Shown here piece by piece: positions 1 through 11,289 of a stretch of 64,000 nt of DNA (the stretch's first letter is position 1; every line of letters starts with the position of its first letter). A model generated the notes under the pieces. It saw only the letters and a list, made by a program, of their open reading frames with translations, was not told where the DNA came from and did no database searches. The DNA comes from Owenia fusiformis (Eukaryota; Annelida; Polychaeta; Sabellida; Oweniidae): contig CAIIXF020000007.1 of NCBI GenBank assembly GCA_903813345.2, positions 5,709,730 through 5,773,729 on the forward strand, in the 5' to 3' direction. The position numbers and the translations under genes are program-made.

Positions 1-1560
1 CTACCGTATGGCGTGATAAAAGTTGTCAAGTATTGGCTCTCTTCGGACAAGGGCATCTGACAGAAGCCGTTGGTTGCGTCTAATGAAGTAAATACTTTAC
101 TACCTTCTGCAGAATAGTGTCTACTGTAGGTAGCTTATATCTTTCACGACATATTGATTCATTTAGCCGTCTATAGTCGACTGTTATCCGGAGCCTACCT
201 GACTTAGCAAGTACCGGAACCATTGGTGAACACCATTCTGTTGGTTCTCACACTGGGGCAATTATTTCAAGTTTTTTCATTAGGTCAAGAGTGTGGCATA
301 ATTTCAATGGAAATGGTACGCGTCATGGCACATTTATACTATATGGGGTAGCATCATCTTTGATTTTATTTTCACTGGGGGACATTTCATATTTCCAACC
401 TCGCCATATAAATCTGGGTCATGGATAATCTTATCAATATCATTGTGACCTGACCTATCATTTTATCCTGAGTAACCTTATCAATATCATGTATACTTTG
501 AGTAACTTTGTTACTAGATATAGTACCTGGTTGAGCTCCGTCAGATACATTGAGATTTGACATTGTGTTACTGGGAGTGTGACTTTTTTCAATATTGCCC
601 TGGGCTTCATTTAACTGAATCAGATTCAAATTCTTTGACGAATTTCTGCTTAAAAGATTATCTGACTTTCGATCAACCATGTACAGCCTCATAGAGAACC
701 TTTTACCATTCAAAGAGCTTTAAGCTATAAAGGATCCCTTTGAAGACACACTACCTCCCACAGTCTTTATTATGCCATTGAACTTGGCCAACTTTGGCCT
801 TGGAGACAACCTCTCATATGAATCAGGGGGTTATCCATCGCCAATGTCTGCAGTTTCTCCGAGAGAAATTCATCTTCGACATTCAAAATTATCCTATCCC
901 TAATCTGTTCATCTCTGTTTTCATATGCACAGTGCTCACTAAGTTCTAAGCTCTCAATGAATGTTTCAATGCTTTCATTATTCCTATCCCAAGAGCACAA
1001 TCCGAATGTTTTGCGTTCATGTATCACGTTCACCTCGAGTATAAAGTAGTCGTTAAAGCACTTCAAAACATTATCATATGTGCGTAAATCACCTTGAAGC
1101 TGTGCTGCTTCCGCACCCTCTACAGGTTCAGCAAATTGAAACGATTTGTAAATAATATTTGCTTGTGGCCCCATAGTGTATAAAAATTGAGCAATTTGTT
1201 ACCTCATCCTCTTTGTGGAGTTTTGAAGCTTGTCGGAATGTTATGAATCTATCTCTCCAAGCTGGCCATTCTGCTGGTCTGTCGAACTTGAATTCCGAAG
1301 GTGGTGAAAACTTCCAAAATGTAAATCCAGTGATCCACGAAGCATAAAGTTCACTTCCTCTCTGCGAAGTTCTATCACGAGTAGTTCAAGTGTGACGTTG
1401 TACGACAGTTTTTGGGAATTTTCCGCTGGAATATCTGTGAATTCTCAGACTTGAGTCCCTTTTTTTCTGTTAGTGCTTTTCAGCTTTTATCTTAAAGCCT
1501 ACGAGTTCTTGATAGATAGTTCTATCCTCTGACGACTGAATCCATGAATCTGACACCATG
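1..1560 (-). mobile_element. Ty3/Gypsy LTR retrotransposon fossil, 5' part
   Basis: Read on the minus strand. About 1-110 encodes a reverse-transcriptase block of Gypsy type (SLDATNGFCQMPLSEES followed by TTFITPYG, matching the conserved LDA..GF.Q.PL.....TTF.TP.G segment). About 770-1320 encodes a Gag-like stretch (FKFDRPAEWPAWRDRF near the start, later VIHERKTFG and IRDRIILNV, the usual retrotransposon Gag pattern). Around 1541-1558 a TGGTGTCAGA-type sequence could be a primer-binding site, which would place the end of the 5' LTR near 1560; the LTR itself could not be delimited. The element continues off the left edge. It is clearly broken, with multiple breaks, and looks old. Family assignment is by motif recognition. 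Confidence 0.75.
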
Positions 1561-2037
1561 CAAACTGATCATTTGGTTACCAGACATAAAACTTTGGGTT
1601 CATTTGTAATGGTGTTTATGCTCACTCCTCTATCCGGGATGTAGGTACTTGACGAAATGTTATCAAATAATAATCCTGGGGATTGTTCATACATTACACA
1701 TTTATCATTACATGTGTGGCTTTAAAAGAAGTATTTTAGTACCACCAGTACTGCCACCATTTATATAATATCACCAGCCAATATCCGGAAGTGAATTATT
1801 AATTAGGTAGTGTCAGCTGGAACAAAGGGAGTTTCAGCCATGTTAATCGAAAATAACATGGCAGAGAAGCATCAAAATATAAGAGGCCACATATATCGGG
1901 TGGATAAAAAAAAACGTCCCGAACTTTGAGAGTTAATATCTCAGAAACTATAAATAGTATATAAGTGAAACTTTCAATATTATAACTTCATCCTATTGCT
2001 TCTAAGACCTGAAAGTTTCGATGCAATACCTTTAGTA

Positions 2038-2536
2038 CTGTAGATTGGGTTAATTTGGCGCCCGCTTTAATTTGGCGAATTTGGCGAAATTGAAAAATTC
2101 GCCAATATAAATCTTCGCCAAAATTTAGAATGAATCCCCGGGAATTATCTAGGGTATTTCGTCCAATGTATTTAGGTCACGTCCGGTTTAGTTTTTTCCA
2201 AAAATATGAAAAAATGTCTCATAAATTGGCTCAGAACTGGTCAGTCACTCATTAATACTCAGGGAAAAATAAAAAGGAAAAGCGCGGTATTGTAGCAGCA
2301 TCGTTCGAGGTGAAAAATGTAAAGGATGATTTCACAAAAATGTACAAACGTGGTGAATATTGCCAGTGGTCCTCAAAAGAAAAAATGAACATAGCCAAAC
2401 ATGCCCATTTACATGGTAATTCGCAAAGTAAGTTAATTAAAAAATGTTTGCATATCCGCCAAATTAAATAGCCGCCAATATGCCAAAAATGGCAAAATCG
2501 CCAAATTAAGTAGCGCCAACTTAACCCAATCTACAG
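2038..2536. mobile_element. 499-bp MITE nested in the left arm of the mariner-like element
   Basis: It begins CTGTAGATTGGGTTAA and ends TTAACCCAATCTACAG, flanked by TA on both sides (2036-2037 and 2537-2538). The flanks rejoin to match the uninterrupted right arm at 3128-3142, so the empty site is visible in the same window. Subterminal sequence repeats a TTTGGCG motif in both orientations. TA target duplication and TIRs fit a Tc1/mariner-type non-autonomous element. It is younger than the element that hosts it. Confidence 0.85.
2265..2427 (+). other. coding-like fragment with splice donor inside the MITE
   Basis: An open stretch in one frame reads ..KNVKDDFTKMYKRGEYCQW followed by SSKEKMNIAKHAHLHGNSQ. 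It then meets a GTAAGT at 2428, a near-consensus splice donor in phase 1. The G-Y-x-x-W..K....A..A..HGN spacing resembles helix-turn-helix N-termini seen in several invertebrate transposon proteins; that is from memory, not a search. It may be a captured exon or the remnant of the parent element's own gene. Confidence 0.4.
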
Positions 2537-2621
2537 TATTAACAACATAACGTTAAAAATAAAAAGTATGGTCCAAAAATGAAATGCCGGGCTATAAAGT
2601 TATGACGTCTTACCTTGAAAG

Positions 2622-2790
2622 TTAAAATAAATGATCAATGGGGCCCCCATCCTCACTACACACTGCTCGAAGCCTTTTCTTCCAGGAACTAATGACCTTC
2701 CTTATCTGTTCCATGGAGATATCTTCCCATCCCTTTTCAATGAAACATGCCTCAATTATTGACTTATCAGTCTTGCTGAACAACATGATT
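2622..2790 (-). pseudogene. mariner/Tc1-like transposase C-terminus (remnant)
   Basis: The minus-strand frame reads KTDKSIIEACFIEKGWEDIS, then MEQIRKVISSWKKRLRAV, then CSEDGGPIDHLF and a stop. This fits the tail of Tc1/mariner-type DDE transposases, which end with a W..I....I...I.SW..RL..V segment, a GG and a conserved H. The N-terminal DNA-binding and catalytic parts are not visible, so this is only the last ~55 codons. It sits inside the TIRs of the 1893-3277 element, consistent with being its own deleted gene. Confidence 0.6.
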
Positions 2791-3277
2791 GCAACTTGAC
2801 AGTAATCTTTGGAAGACTAAAGTGATTGCGATATGAATAACTTTTAGCAAAGACTACAATGTAGCAACATTGCACTTTTTGACCTGATCTGCAGTACAGT
2901 ATTGCAAGACAGTACACCAATGGACTTTCAGGAATGTATATTTTGACTGGGCAATGTCTACAATGTAGCTAGACAACATATAACTGTTTTTTTCTATTCC
3001 AAGAAGACACATTTACAACTCAACACCTGGTTGACAAGTGTCAGACGAAAGTTCCCAGGTAAGACGTCATAACTTTATAGCCCGGCATTTCATTTTTGGG
3101 CCATACTTTTTATTTTTAATGTTATGTTGTTAATACTAAAGGTGCTGCATTGAAACTTTCAGGTCTTAGAGGCAATAGGATGAAGTTATAATACTTAAAG
3201 TTTCACTTATATACGATTTATAGTTTCTGAGATATTTACTCTCAAAGTTCGGGACGTTTTTTTTATCCACCCGATAT

Positions 3278-4229
3278 GATAGCTAAACTACAAAACAAAC
3301 TAAAATATACAAAAGTTAGGACAGTATAAATGTTTTTATTTTCACATATACTGTTTCAATATGCTCCTTTGATTGCTTATTTTTTAAACTCAAAGTAGTT
3401 ACAACCATTTAAACTTTTACTGTAGGCTAGTGCTGATACAAAATAAAAAAGGGTGAGTTTTAAAACTAAACAGAGTGCTCCTACCAAAATGGATTTGCCT
3501 ACATGCCCCTGAGACTCTTATCTGATATATAGAATGCACAAATAAAACAAAAGTTTTGCTATTATAGGTAAAAAGTTCTCTTCAATTTCAAAGTGATTTT
3601 ACCTGTTAACTCTGTCATTGGTCCACCATTTTTGCGGAAGTTACACTGAAACACAAACTCCATGAAAAAACGAAATCACCAGGAAAAAACTTGGCACACA
3701 TCATGCGCAAGCGCATTAAAGTGTGCAATCAGATTATTTGATTATTTTGCGCACATGAATTATTTGCTTGTGAGCACTTACCATTAAAGCTAACCACAAT
3801 AAACAAACCTGGCGGAGATTACCCTTACTTCATTTAAGCGAAATTTCAGCTCAAACTCGTGACAAATGCATTACGCATATGCTGGTATGAAGCCTTGGAG
3901 ACACTCATTTTGGTAAATATTGAAACTAAAACGGTCGCCAGGGGGCGTCCGATCATGTGAAAAAATAGTTGGTTTTTAAATAAGCTTCTTTTAACCCAAA
4001 ATTAGGAAAAGTTTGGTAGTGTGCCTTAGTCGAAGTAATACTTTTCGAGTTTGTGGGATGAAAGTATATCATCAAGGTAGGACTTAAATCAACGACTGGA
4101 ACCACTTTAGATTTATTTATATGTTGATGAATATAGTGTTTATGAGACAGGAACTAGTGTCAGCAAAGTTAATTTGGTTCTTCTGTTGGAATTAGCATTA
4201 TTTACTGCTCCATTGTGACTCCATAAAGC
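3278..4229. other. no gene recognised
   Basis: AT-rich sequence. No open frame, palindrome or tandem array stood out. Confidence 0.4.
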
Positions 4230-4237
4230 GTTATAAT

Positions 4238-4934
4238 TAGAGGTGTAACTCGCCATAACTCGAGTTCAACTTGCCAAATATTTCCAAAACTCAAGTAAAA
4301 CTCAAGTTAATTCAGTTCGTCTGGTACGTATTGTAAACCCGGGTATACAAAATTATTGTCACTTCTAGCGGCAAGTTTCTCTGGTTTAGTCACATCTAAA
4401 AGCTGTTTAACATGTTGGGGCCATAAGAAAGTGTGGTATATATTGCAATTATCTCATATTTCAATCAAAAACGATCTGGTATAGACGTCGCTGCGTACGG
4501 TAAGTACTAGAGATCGCTAGAATCTCACCAAACAATATTTTAGAAAACCCAGAAGGGCCCCTCAAATTAATGAATGATTTTCCCCGATTATCTTCATTAT
4601 TTATACTAAAGACTGCTGGTTATCGATCTAAGAAGATAGATCATCTTCCTTTTTCTGGTGTAAATAGTCATTCCACGATATTTGTTGAACTTTGTGAAGC
4701 TTTGAGAATGTTTTTTAGGTGACGGGCGCTAAATATGGCGATCATTGGTATATTTATTCCCCTAATGAAGTAATGTTGCAAGATCTCCGGGACCCGAATT
4801 CATTTTACATGCTTGATAGGCAAAACTCGCGAGTTGACTCGAGTTATAGCTAGCTCGTGAGTTGAAATAGATTGCGAGTTTCTAGAGGACAACTCGAGGC
4901 AATGTATAGGCAGCTCTCGGGAGTTACACCTCTA
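4238..4934. mobile_element. hAT-type MITE with 8-bp target-site duplication
   Basis: The ends are TAGAGGTGTAACTC and GAGTTACACCTCTA. They are flanked by identical 8-bp sequences GTTATAAT at 4230-4237 and 4935-4942. An 8-bp duplication with a TAGRGGTG-type terminus is the hallmark of hAT elements. Subterminal regions carry several ACTCGAGTT/AACTCGAG-like motifs, plausible transposase-binding repeats. The 697-bp body has no coding frame, so it is non-autonomous. Confidence 0.88.
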
Positions 4935-4942
4935 GTTATAAT

Positions 4943-5564
4943 ACGTTTTGATGTTCCAATATATCTTAATCGTAGAATTAGTAATATCAAAATTGATATA
5001 TGGTTCCATTAATTTTAAAATGATCCGACAGCAGAAAGTAAGAGTGGAGTCCCTTCATAGAGCTGAGGAATGTAATTTATACCTTTTTGGGCAGCAAACG
5101 GTCAATTGACAGGTTTAATGGCCGCATAATTTAGAGTCAGGGACTAAGTGATAGTAGCTTAGCCTGCGTTAGATGAGCACTGTAACTTGAAGGCAGGGAG
5201 ATAAAAGCAAAGCAAAAATATATTTTTGTTACATTCCCCCACGTGCCCCCCCCAAAAAAAATGAAACCAACCATGTAACAGTAAAAATGGGAAACAATGA
5301 TAACCATAATTTAGAAAGGTGCACTATTGGTTGCTTCTGTTTGACCATTCGGTTTTTTTTGTATCAGTGTTGTAGATAATGCTAGAGTTCAGCCCTTTAA
5401 TAGTAAATTTCTCATGTTTTTCAAAGATGTGGCTGACAATTAGGTCTTCTGAAATATCAAGCCTGATCGTTTCGGCTGAGAAATAAATGTTGTCTGCATC
5501 TGCCTCAGTTGTGGTTGTTTCCCTTTCATCGTCGTCACTTCATTAATTGATGTTTAATCTGGTT
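4943..5564. other. no gene recognised
   Basis: No convincing coding sequence. There are short homopolymer runs (C and A runs near 5246-5265) and otherwise AT-rich sequence. Confidence 0.35.
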
Positions 5565-5715
5565 TACTATTTTTACGGTGTCGGCGAAAGTCCCCTATGT
5601 TGTTAAAACTATTGGGGCAGACCTTGCAATTAACCCATTGGTGTTGTGCGAAATGCGCCTTTAAATGCTTAGAATGTGCACTCCTTTCAAACATTCTCGG
5701 GTAAATCTGGCACAC
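5565..5715 (-). pseudogene. tandem C2H2 zinc-finger remnant
   Basis: The minus-strand frame reads HSETAQVCQIYPRMFERSAH, then SKHLKAHFAQHQW, then VNCKVCPNSFNNIGDFRRHR. Two fingers are visible with a linker like the standard TGE.P type. The second finger has C-x2-C and the first H. The first finger has Y where the second cysteine is expected (CQIY), so it has lost a zinc ligand. A stop lies just upstream in this frame. It could be a decayed exon of a zinc-finger gene or part of a transposon; context does not decide. Confidence 0.5.
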
Positions 5716-6528
5716 TTGTGCAGTCTCACTATGAATTTAAAAATTATTTTCAATTGTTTTCATCGGTTAGGTTGGAACAAATAAGAGTGAACACAACTAT
5801 TATATACAATTATTGGCCTTTTGCACGGAATGAATCAGTCAAACTCATTTTCAGTGTTGCTTATAAGCCAGATTTTCAACGGCCTCCTTAAGTACAATAA
5901 TCTCCATTCTATAGTTTTTTTATATCTTCATGAGGCCTTGATTTTCTTTTTGTCCTTCTCTTTTTGTTCTTCCCGTTGCTTTTTCTTTTCCCCCTTCTGC
6001 CATAAGTATATTCACCTCTTCTTAATGATTTTTCTACGTTCCTCGTTGTAGGGCTCAAGTAAAAGCCCTACTTACCATCTAGATGCAGCCATGATGGTGG
6101 CATCACATTGCAGAGGTAACACCTCAAAAAGTTCCTCTAGAGTAGGTGGAGGCCACATGCTGAAGTCAAAGGTTTAGATTATTTTTTTAGTCTCTAATGT
6201 CAATTTACATATTGTCAGGGCCACTTTCCAAGTTTGAATCATTTGACCAACCCTCCCCGTTTTAAATTATCATATGAAACAGTCCAAGAAAATAACTTAA
6301 GGAAGACCAAACTTATTTTTATAAACCCAAATGTAACTTTCACCTTCGCCTAAAATTGCCACTAATTTCAGCTACTGAAGTTATCTACCACTCTATCCTT
6401 AATACAATTGATATTATTAGTACCTCAGTTGAAATACTCGATTTTGATTGGTCAACGAACGGTGAATAATTTTAACTGTACACCGCGCAATGCATTGCCG
6501 GTGAATAATATTCCCAGCATTCCACTAA

Positions 6529-6819
6529 ATGACGTCATTATCAGACGATAAAATGGCCGCTGCTAGCACTAGCCGTTTCAAAAATGTTAAAGATGAGGAT
6601 ATTATTAGTCTCTTAGAGAGTAAAGACAGTCAAAATACGAAGAAAAATCTGAAACTTTGTACAAAGCTTTTAGTGGACTTCGCCCAGGAGAGTAATTTGA
6701 CTCCATTGAGTGAACTTACTGTCGATATACTGAAATACAACATGAACGTCTCGAGGGTCTGGATCCAACTTCAAGTCAACTTCAAGGGCCAAAAAAATCT
6801 AAGATATTCTTCGGACTAA
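6529..6819 (+). CDS. Crypton-like tyrosine-recombinase N-terminal fragment
   Basis: A 96-codon frame starting at ATG 6529. The body SRFKNVKDEDIISLLESKDS followed by QNTKKNLKLCTKLLVDF, then LSELTVDILKYN, resembles the N-terminal SAM-like region of the Crypton-derived tyrosine recombinases (ZMYM/QRICH relatives), which are abundant in marine invertebrates and share the pattern F..V...D...LLE.KDS.NTKK. The frame stops after ~96 codons, before any catalytic R-H-R-Y region, so it is a 5' fragment or the first exon of a decayed copy. It abuts a palindromic repeat at 6824-6955. Assignment rests on remembered family patterns. Confidence 0.45.
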   Translation: MTSLSDDKMAAASTSRFKNVKDEDIISLLESKDSQNTKKNLKLCTKLLVDFAQESNLTPLSELTVDILKYNMNVSRVWIQLQVNFKGQKNLRYSSD

Positions 6820-6823
6820 CAAA

Positions 6824-6955
6824 ACAATTATAGACCTCTCCATTCGGTTTACTGTCAAAATTATATCCCTCGACTGTAAACCTCGACCTACGGTCTCGGT
6901 TTACAGTCTCGGGATATCATTTTGACAGTAAACCTCTGGAGAGGTCAATAATTGT
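6824..6955. repeat. 132-bp near-palindrome
   Basis: It starts ACAATTATAGACCTCTCCA and returns as GGAGAGGTCAATAATTGT. The inner arm TTTACTGTCAAAAT / ATTTTGACAGTAAA is also inverted. The centre lies near 6890. It could form a long hairpin; likely a small foldback MITE or the terminal structure of the adjacent recombinase element. Confidence 0.7.
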
Positions 6956-7042
6956 ATATTGTCACTTTACTGCTCTATGTTTACTCGCTTATAATGTCAA
7001 TGTTATGCATGTTTTTATACACTGTTTCATAAAGTATTTTAA

Positions 7043-7715
7043 TTAAAAAATTCGCAAAAGTTGATAAATGCCTATTTTGATCCAAATGTCATCCTCTGGT
7101 ATGACATCATGGTTATACAAGAGTCCTTCTGAATTCAATTTTTCAAGTTGATTTAATATGTATTCATTCAGATCATCAATGTAAACTCGTGGTTTGCTTT
7201 TCATTACAATTCCTCTAACACTGTTAGCAGCTTTTAAATTACGATGTTCGAAGCTACTTGATGTTGCTTTTAAAAACATCAGTTAAAATATCATCACGGA
7301 TATCTCTTTCAGATCTTTCTGATGAATAAGCCTAGCTAACTCTTACTGGCTTCAGATACCTTTTGATGGTTCGAATCTGGGACCAGGTCAATCTTGCTGT
7401 TGTTTTAAGAGATGTCATATCAGTCCCAGTTAGTTTCCCAGGTGTAAGACCTGTCTCTTTGGCAATTTTCAAACTTTTCTTTTCACCCCCTTGTTTTAAT
7501 TCCTTATCTTTTTGTTTCAATGTTGATTCTTCATCTTTCCCTGCAGTTATTCTAAAAATGTCATATTTTCTCTTAAGGGTCGATTCAGCATCTGCTCTCC
7601 TCTTCTGTGCTTTAACTACTTGGGCAAATGTCGGGGGTTTTCCTTTTGTATGACATACAAGGAAACCATCTTTGTTATTATGTACAGAATGCTTCACAAG
7701 AGATGTCAACAACAT
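7043..7715 (-). pseudogene. uncharacterised invertebrate repeat-family protein, two frame blocks
   Basis: Block one (7715-7332) encodes a basic segment ending LTWSQIRTIKRYLKP and then a possible GTAAGAG splice donor near 7347. Block two, read in the frame beginning around 7310, gives SERDIRDDILTDVFKSNIK and then a stop, while the continuation VRGIVMKSKPRVYIDDLNEY, then WIKIG, lies in another frame. This suggests a frameshift near 7260. The D..WIKIG motif and the following region resemble an expanded, functionally unassigned protein family I have seen in cnidarian and molluscan predictions. I do not know its role. Probably a decayed mobile gene. Confidence 0.4.
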
Positions 7716-7904
7716 ATGCTCGAATTGTCTATGTCTATGTCAATAATCTGCAAAAGGCTAATAAGCCCATATGAAGCAGATATATAATTTAACAGTGATA
7801 GAATTTGAATAGAATATAATTTAAAACCTTAACATTTAAAAATAGATCTATGGTTTGCAACTCATTAAAATGGAAAGGAACTTTCCTTATGTTGTAATAC
7901 CCTG

Positions 7905-8490
7905 GGGTGACTGTCAGGCTACCGCGTTGACATCACCCCTCTTTACCAGTAGTGCAGGCTTGTTGCTGTGCACTGGGGACCTTTTACATTAAAACATAGA
8001 TCTATATTAAAAACACACCTATTTAATTGCAGTTATTGACATAGGCATAGTATGATGATTTAAAACTACTTAGACTGTCACAGTCTAAGATGTCACCAGG
8101 TAGAGTGTTCCATTTAGCTATTGTCTTAGGGAAATAGCTAAATTTGTATACATCCGTTCTAGTTGATGGTTGTATGAACTTAGAAGGATGATACAGCCTA
8201 GTGTTGGTATTGATCTGTTGGCGGAAGTATGGAGGCACGTCAATGGCTGCTAGGTTTTGTTTTCCTTTGTAGAAAAGGAAAACTCTAGCAGCCTCTCGAC
8301 GCTCCTTCAGTGGCTCCCATTGTAGGTCTTGAAGAGCTTTGGTGACGCAGCCTGGTTCCCTCGAGTGACATTTGGTTACAAACCTTGCTGCTCTTCTCTG
8401 TACCTGTTCCAACATATCAATATATTTTTGTCGGTATGGATCCCATGCCGAACTGGCATACTCTAAATTAGGCCGGACAAGTGACTTTTT
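7905..8490 (-). mobile_element. LINE 3' end (Jockey/CR1-like ORF2 tail), 5'-truncated
   Basis: The frame at 8490-8023 reads KSLVRPNLEYASSAWDPYRQ, then VQRRAARFVTKC, L.W.PLKERR, and near the end FSYFPKTIAKWNTLPGD. This is the characteristic C-terminal region of endonuclease/reverse-transcriptase proteins of the Jockey and CR1 groups. The conserved reading starts abruptly near 8490, as expected of 5' truncation during reverse transcription. Beyond the stop (8023), about 7905-8022 probably represents 3' UTR. The RT core and endonuclease are absent, so it is dead. Confidence 0.8.
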
Positions 8491-8509
8491 TTGACAGTTT
8501 CGCATCCAT

Positions 8510-10136
8510 TGGTTTTTCTAGAATGTCATTGATGGTCTCGCCTTTTGATGGTGTCATTTGAGTGCTCACAGAACTTGAATCAAGCTCGTTTTGGTGTTAC
8601 AAATCGTAACTGTATACTTCGGGATCTTGTGGCTGTTTGGTACTCGCAGGGTTCTCGACTCCTTAATTGAACATGACTCCTTCGATTAGATTTCCTAGTT
8701 TTATTTGTATTCCAATTCTTATCCCTGAGATTGATTCAGACAGTAGAACTTCAGTAAGCCTATTATAGTTTCTCCTTTCATTAGTTGTTTAGCATTGTTG
8801 TGAGTGAGCGAAACTAATTGAATAAACAGATCTTGCTGTGCTCTTTATATACCAGGTAATATGCATTATTTTACCTGTCAAAATCAGGGGACAGAAAGGC
8901 GTCCAGTGTTTTCGTCTGGTACAACCGGAAATAATTGACGCAGACCTCCATTTTTGATCGAGAAAGAGGTAGGTGTACTTTTAATTGGTAGTCTGTGAAA
9001 GTTTTACAGTGTTTTATTACTTAGCAACAGGCTCATCAGATTCCCAGTATGTTGAAAAACATCTAGTTCTTAAAAAATGACAGCCATCAATCTAGTTTTT
9101 CTGTAATGTGGGGTTAAGCACGGAAATATTTTGATTTTTTTCAGAAAATACACAAATCGAATTATATTTCTTTTTATTTACCCTTTAAACTTGTCAGAAT
9201 TACATTGATATATCTCTGTTTTAGCTCAATATAGTAGCGTAGGAATTCCCCTGTACTAGAACAAACTGAGGTCTGAATAGTCATGAATCATAAGAATACA
9301 GCAAGATCTTTACAATGTTTGAATATCAGCATAATATAAATGATATTTATATTGGATATAATTACGCACTGACCGAATCATAACAATCTCCCCTTCTTTA
9401 GAAATTAACCATACCTGGTTAATTTACTTTACAATATAATTTTTTTTTTTTATTATTTATTTTTTATTTTAGAGATGATACACCACATTCCGGCCACGCA
9501 ACAACCCATTAGGTTGATGTGGTTCCTGGTCAATGAATTCGGCAGAAAGACCAGGATTACTTTCATGCTCCAGAGTTCATAGTTTAATTAAGTGTTAATC
9601 TGTATTCTTTGTCTTTTATCTTCATATCACTATATATATAAGTGTTTATGAATCGTAGTGGCGGATGGATATGCATAATTAATATCTCTATATCCTTTCT
9701 CTTTATATCACTGTATCTTCTAGGTTCACATGCAGCATCCATTTTTTACTATTATGTCACTAATTATAATCCACATTCAGCGTTCATATTGTTGTGTGGA
9801 CCTCTGATAGATGGCATTAGGTGATCTTTTAGTTCTTCGTAGTCTGAGTTGGAGCTCTGTTATAGATTATTATTGTTAAATACGGTGAGTAAATGTGATT
9901 AATAGATAAGTAATATGTATGAGCGCATGCAATGATGATACTTAACTAAACTTATCTTAACATATATTTTATCCTTACTTTCACATGGTGACATACTTAT
10001 ACCTTGTATGCCCTCTATATAAGATTCACAAAATTCTGCCCACTTGCACCTTACAATAAAGTACAATCCGTACGGCAGATTATCACACTTCATGCATCTT
10101 TATTGGCTATATTATTATAGTATACTATATTATTAT
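8510..10136. other. no gene recognised
   Basis: AT-rich sequence with a T-rich tract at 9437-9470. A minus-strand frame at 9899-10093 has several cysteines but matches nothing I know. No repeat boundary could be fixed. Confidence 0.35.
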
Positions 10137-10318
10137 AGTATTGGCTATCAATTTCTAATTTTTTCTTCAACATGTATTGTAATGACTTCAGTATGATAAA
10201 ATGTCCCTTGGTCTTCTGGTCTTGGATTGTGATATTGATTCTTGAATGGTGGGGGGAAAGGGGGTATTAGACATTGTTTCTTTTCACGTTAGATCATGGT
10301 TTTGGGCTATATGGGGTT
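10137..10318. repeat. dispersed repeat, copy A
   Basis: About 180 bp, beginning at TTGGCTATCAATTTCTAATT, recurs in the same orientation at 14348-14515 with small substitutions and indels. Both contain a GGTCTTCTGGTCTTGG segment and a G-rich patch. Family unknown. Confidence 0.7.
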
Positions 10319-11289
10319 TGTTTTTCTTGACTGGTATGCACTTAGAGTTTGCTTTTTCTTGCTAAGTTCCATTACAACTTTTGGTCCTTTCCCTTTGGCA
10401 CTAGTGCTTATATATTTAATATCTTCCAATAAGATGTTGTTCATGATATATGATTTTATGATTAATATTTAGTGTTGGTAATATCTACAACTCTTTTCAG
10501 TTAAAGGCATTGATGTAGTATAGGTTAATAAATTATTTTATCAATTCATTATATACACCTGGATTATATATTATGATGATACACACATTATATTTTCATA
10601 GTAGTTATCTTACACACATTAAGTGCATTACTCATGCATTGAATTAGAAATTCATGCTTTGAATATATATAATTGATTATAAGTGATTGTATGTGTTCTG
10701 ATCAATTAATTATTTACATCTGGTTCAATTGATCAAAATGAGATTTTTGAGATGATAGCGTATGAAGTGTTGAGCCTCTTTGCGCTCCGGACCGTTTCAT
10801 CGCCAGAAAGAGGTCTCTAGTAGAGGCCAATCTCAAACAATTATTTATTCTCAGGTCTTCTTGAAACTGCAGGCTCGAAGGTTTAAAACATTAGTGTGAA
10901 ATATGATATATATATATAAGGGATCCCACTATACATTTTTTTCGATTCGATACATATCTCGATATTATAAAAATGATTCGATACAAACAATTCGATACAA
11001 AGCAGTTTTCTTTTCAAGAGTATATTCTTACAAAAGAAATATTCTTTACAACCAAAGAACACTTTAACATGCAACTTTAACTAATTTTCATGCAAGTCTC
11101 AGTTTTGATAGTCTGACATTTTTGATGAGTATCTAGTAGATATCCCCCTCAAATGCTTTTTCAAAACAAAGAACTTGTATGCAAATTGCATTAAGTAAAC
11201 TGTAACTAATGTTTCATGCAAGTTTCATAGTCTCAGTAGTCTAACAGTTCTATAGATTTTTCTTTAAAAATATTAATCAGTCCACACTC
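10319..11289. other. no gene recognised; flank of the hAT pseudogene
   Basis: AT-rich. Around 10918-11005 lies a run of ATTCGATAC-type repeats next to AGGGATCCCACTAT, which might be the 3' terminal region of the neighbouring hAT element. A similar string, GTAGGGATCCAACTATT, occurs at 29345 without a visible partner, so this remains a guess. Confidence 0.3.

Larger units (their letters stand above)
1893..3277. mobile_element. mariner/Tc1-like DNA transposon, internally reduced
   Basis: The ends are long terminal inverted repeats. The left arm is 1893-2037 plus 2539-2620 and the right arm is about 3063-3277. Both carry the same string starting ATATCGGGTGGATAAAA and then CGTCCCGAACTTTGAGAG, and match for roughly 215 bp once a later insertion in the left arm is discounted. 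A remnant of a transposase C-terminus lies on the minus strand inside. The target duplication is unclear; TA is possible but is not seen on both sides. The element is too short to be autonomous. Confidence 0.75.
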
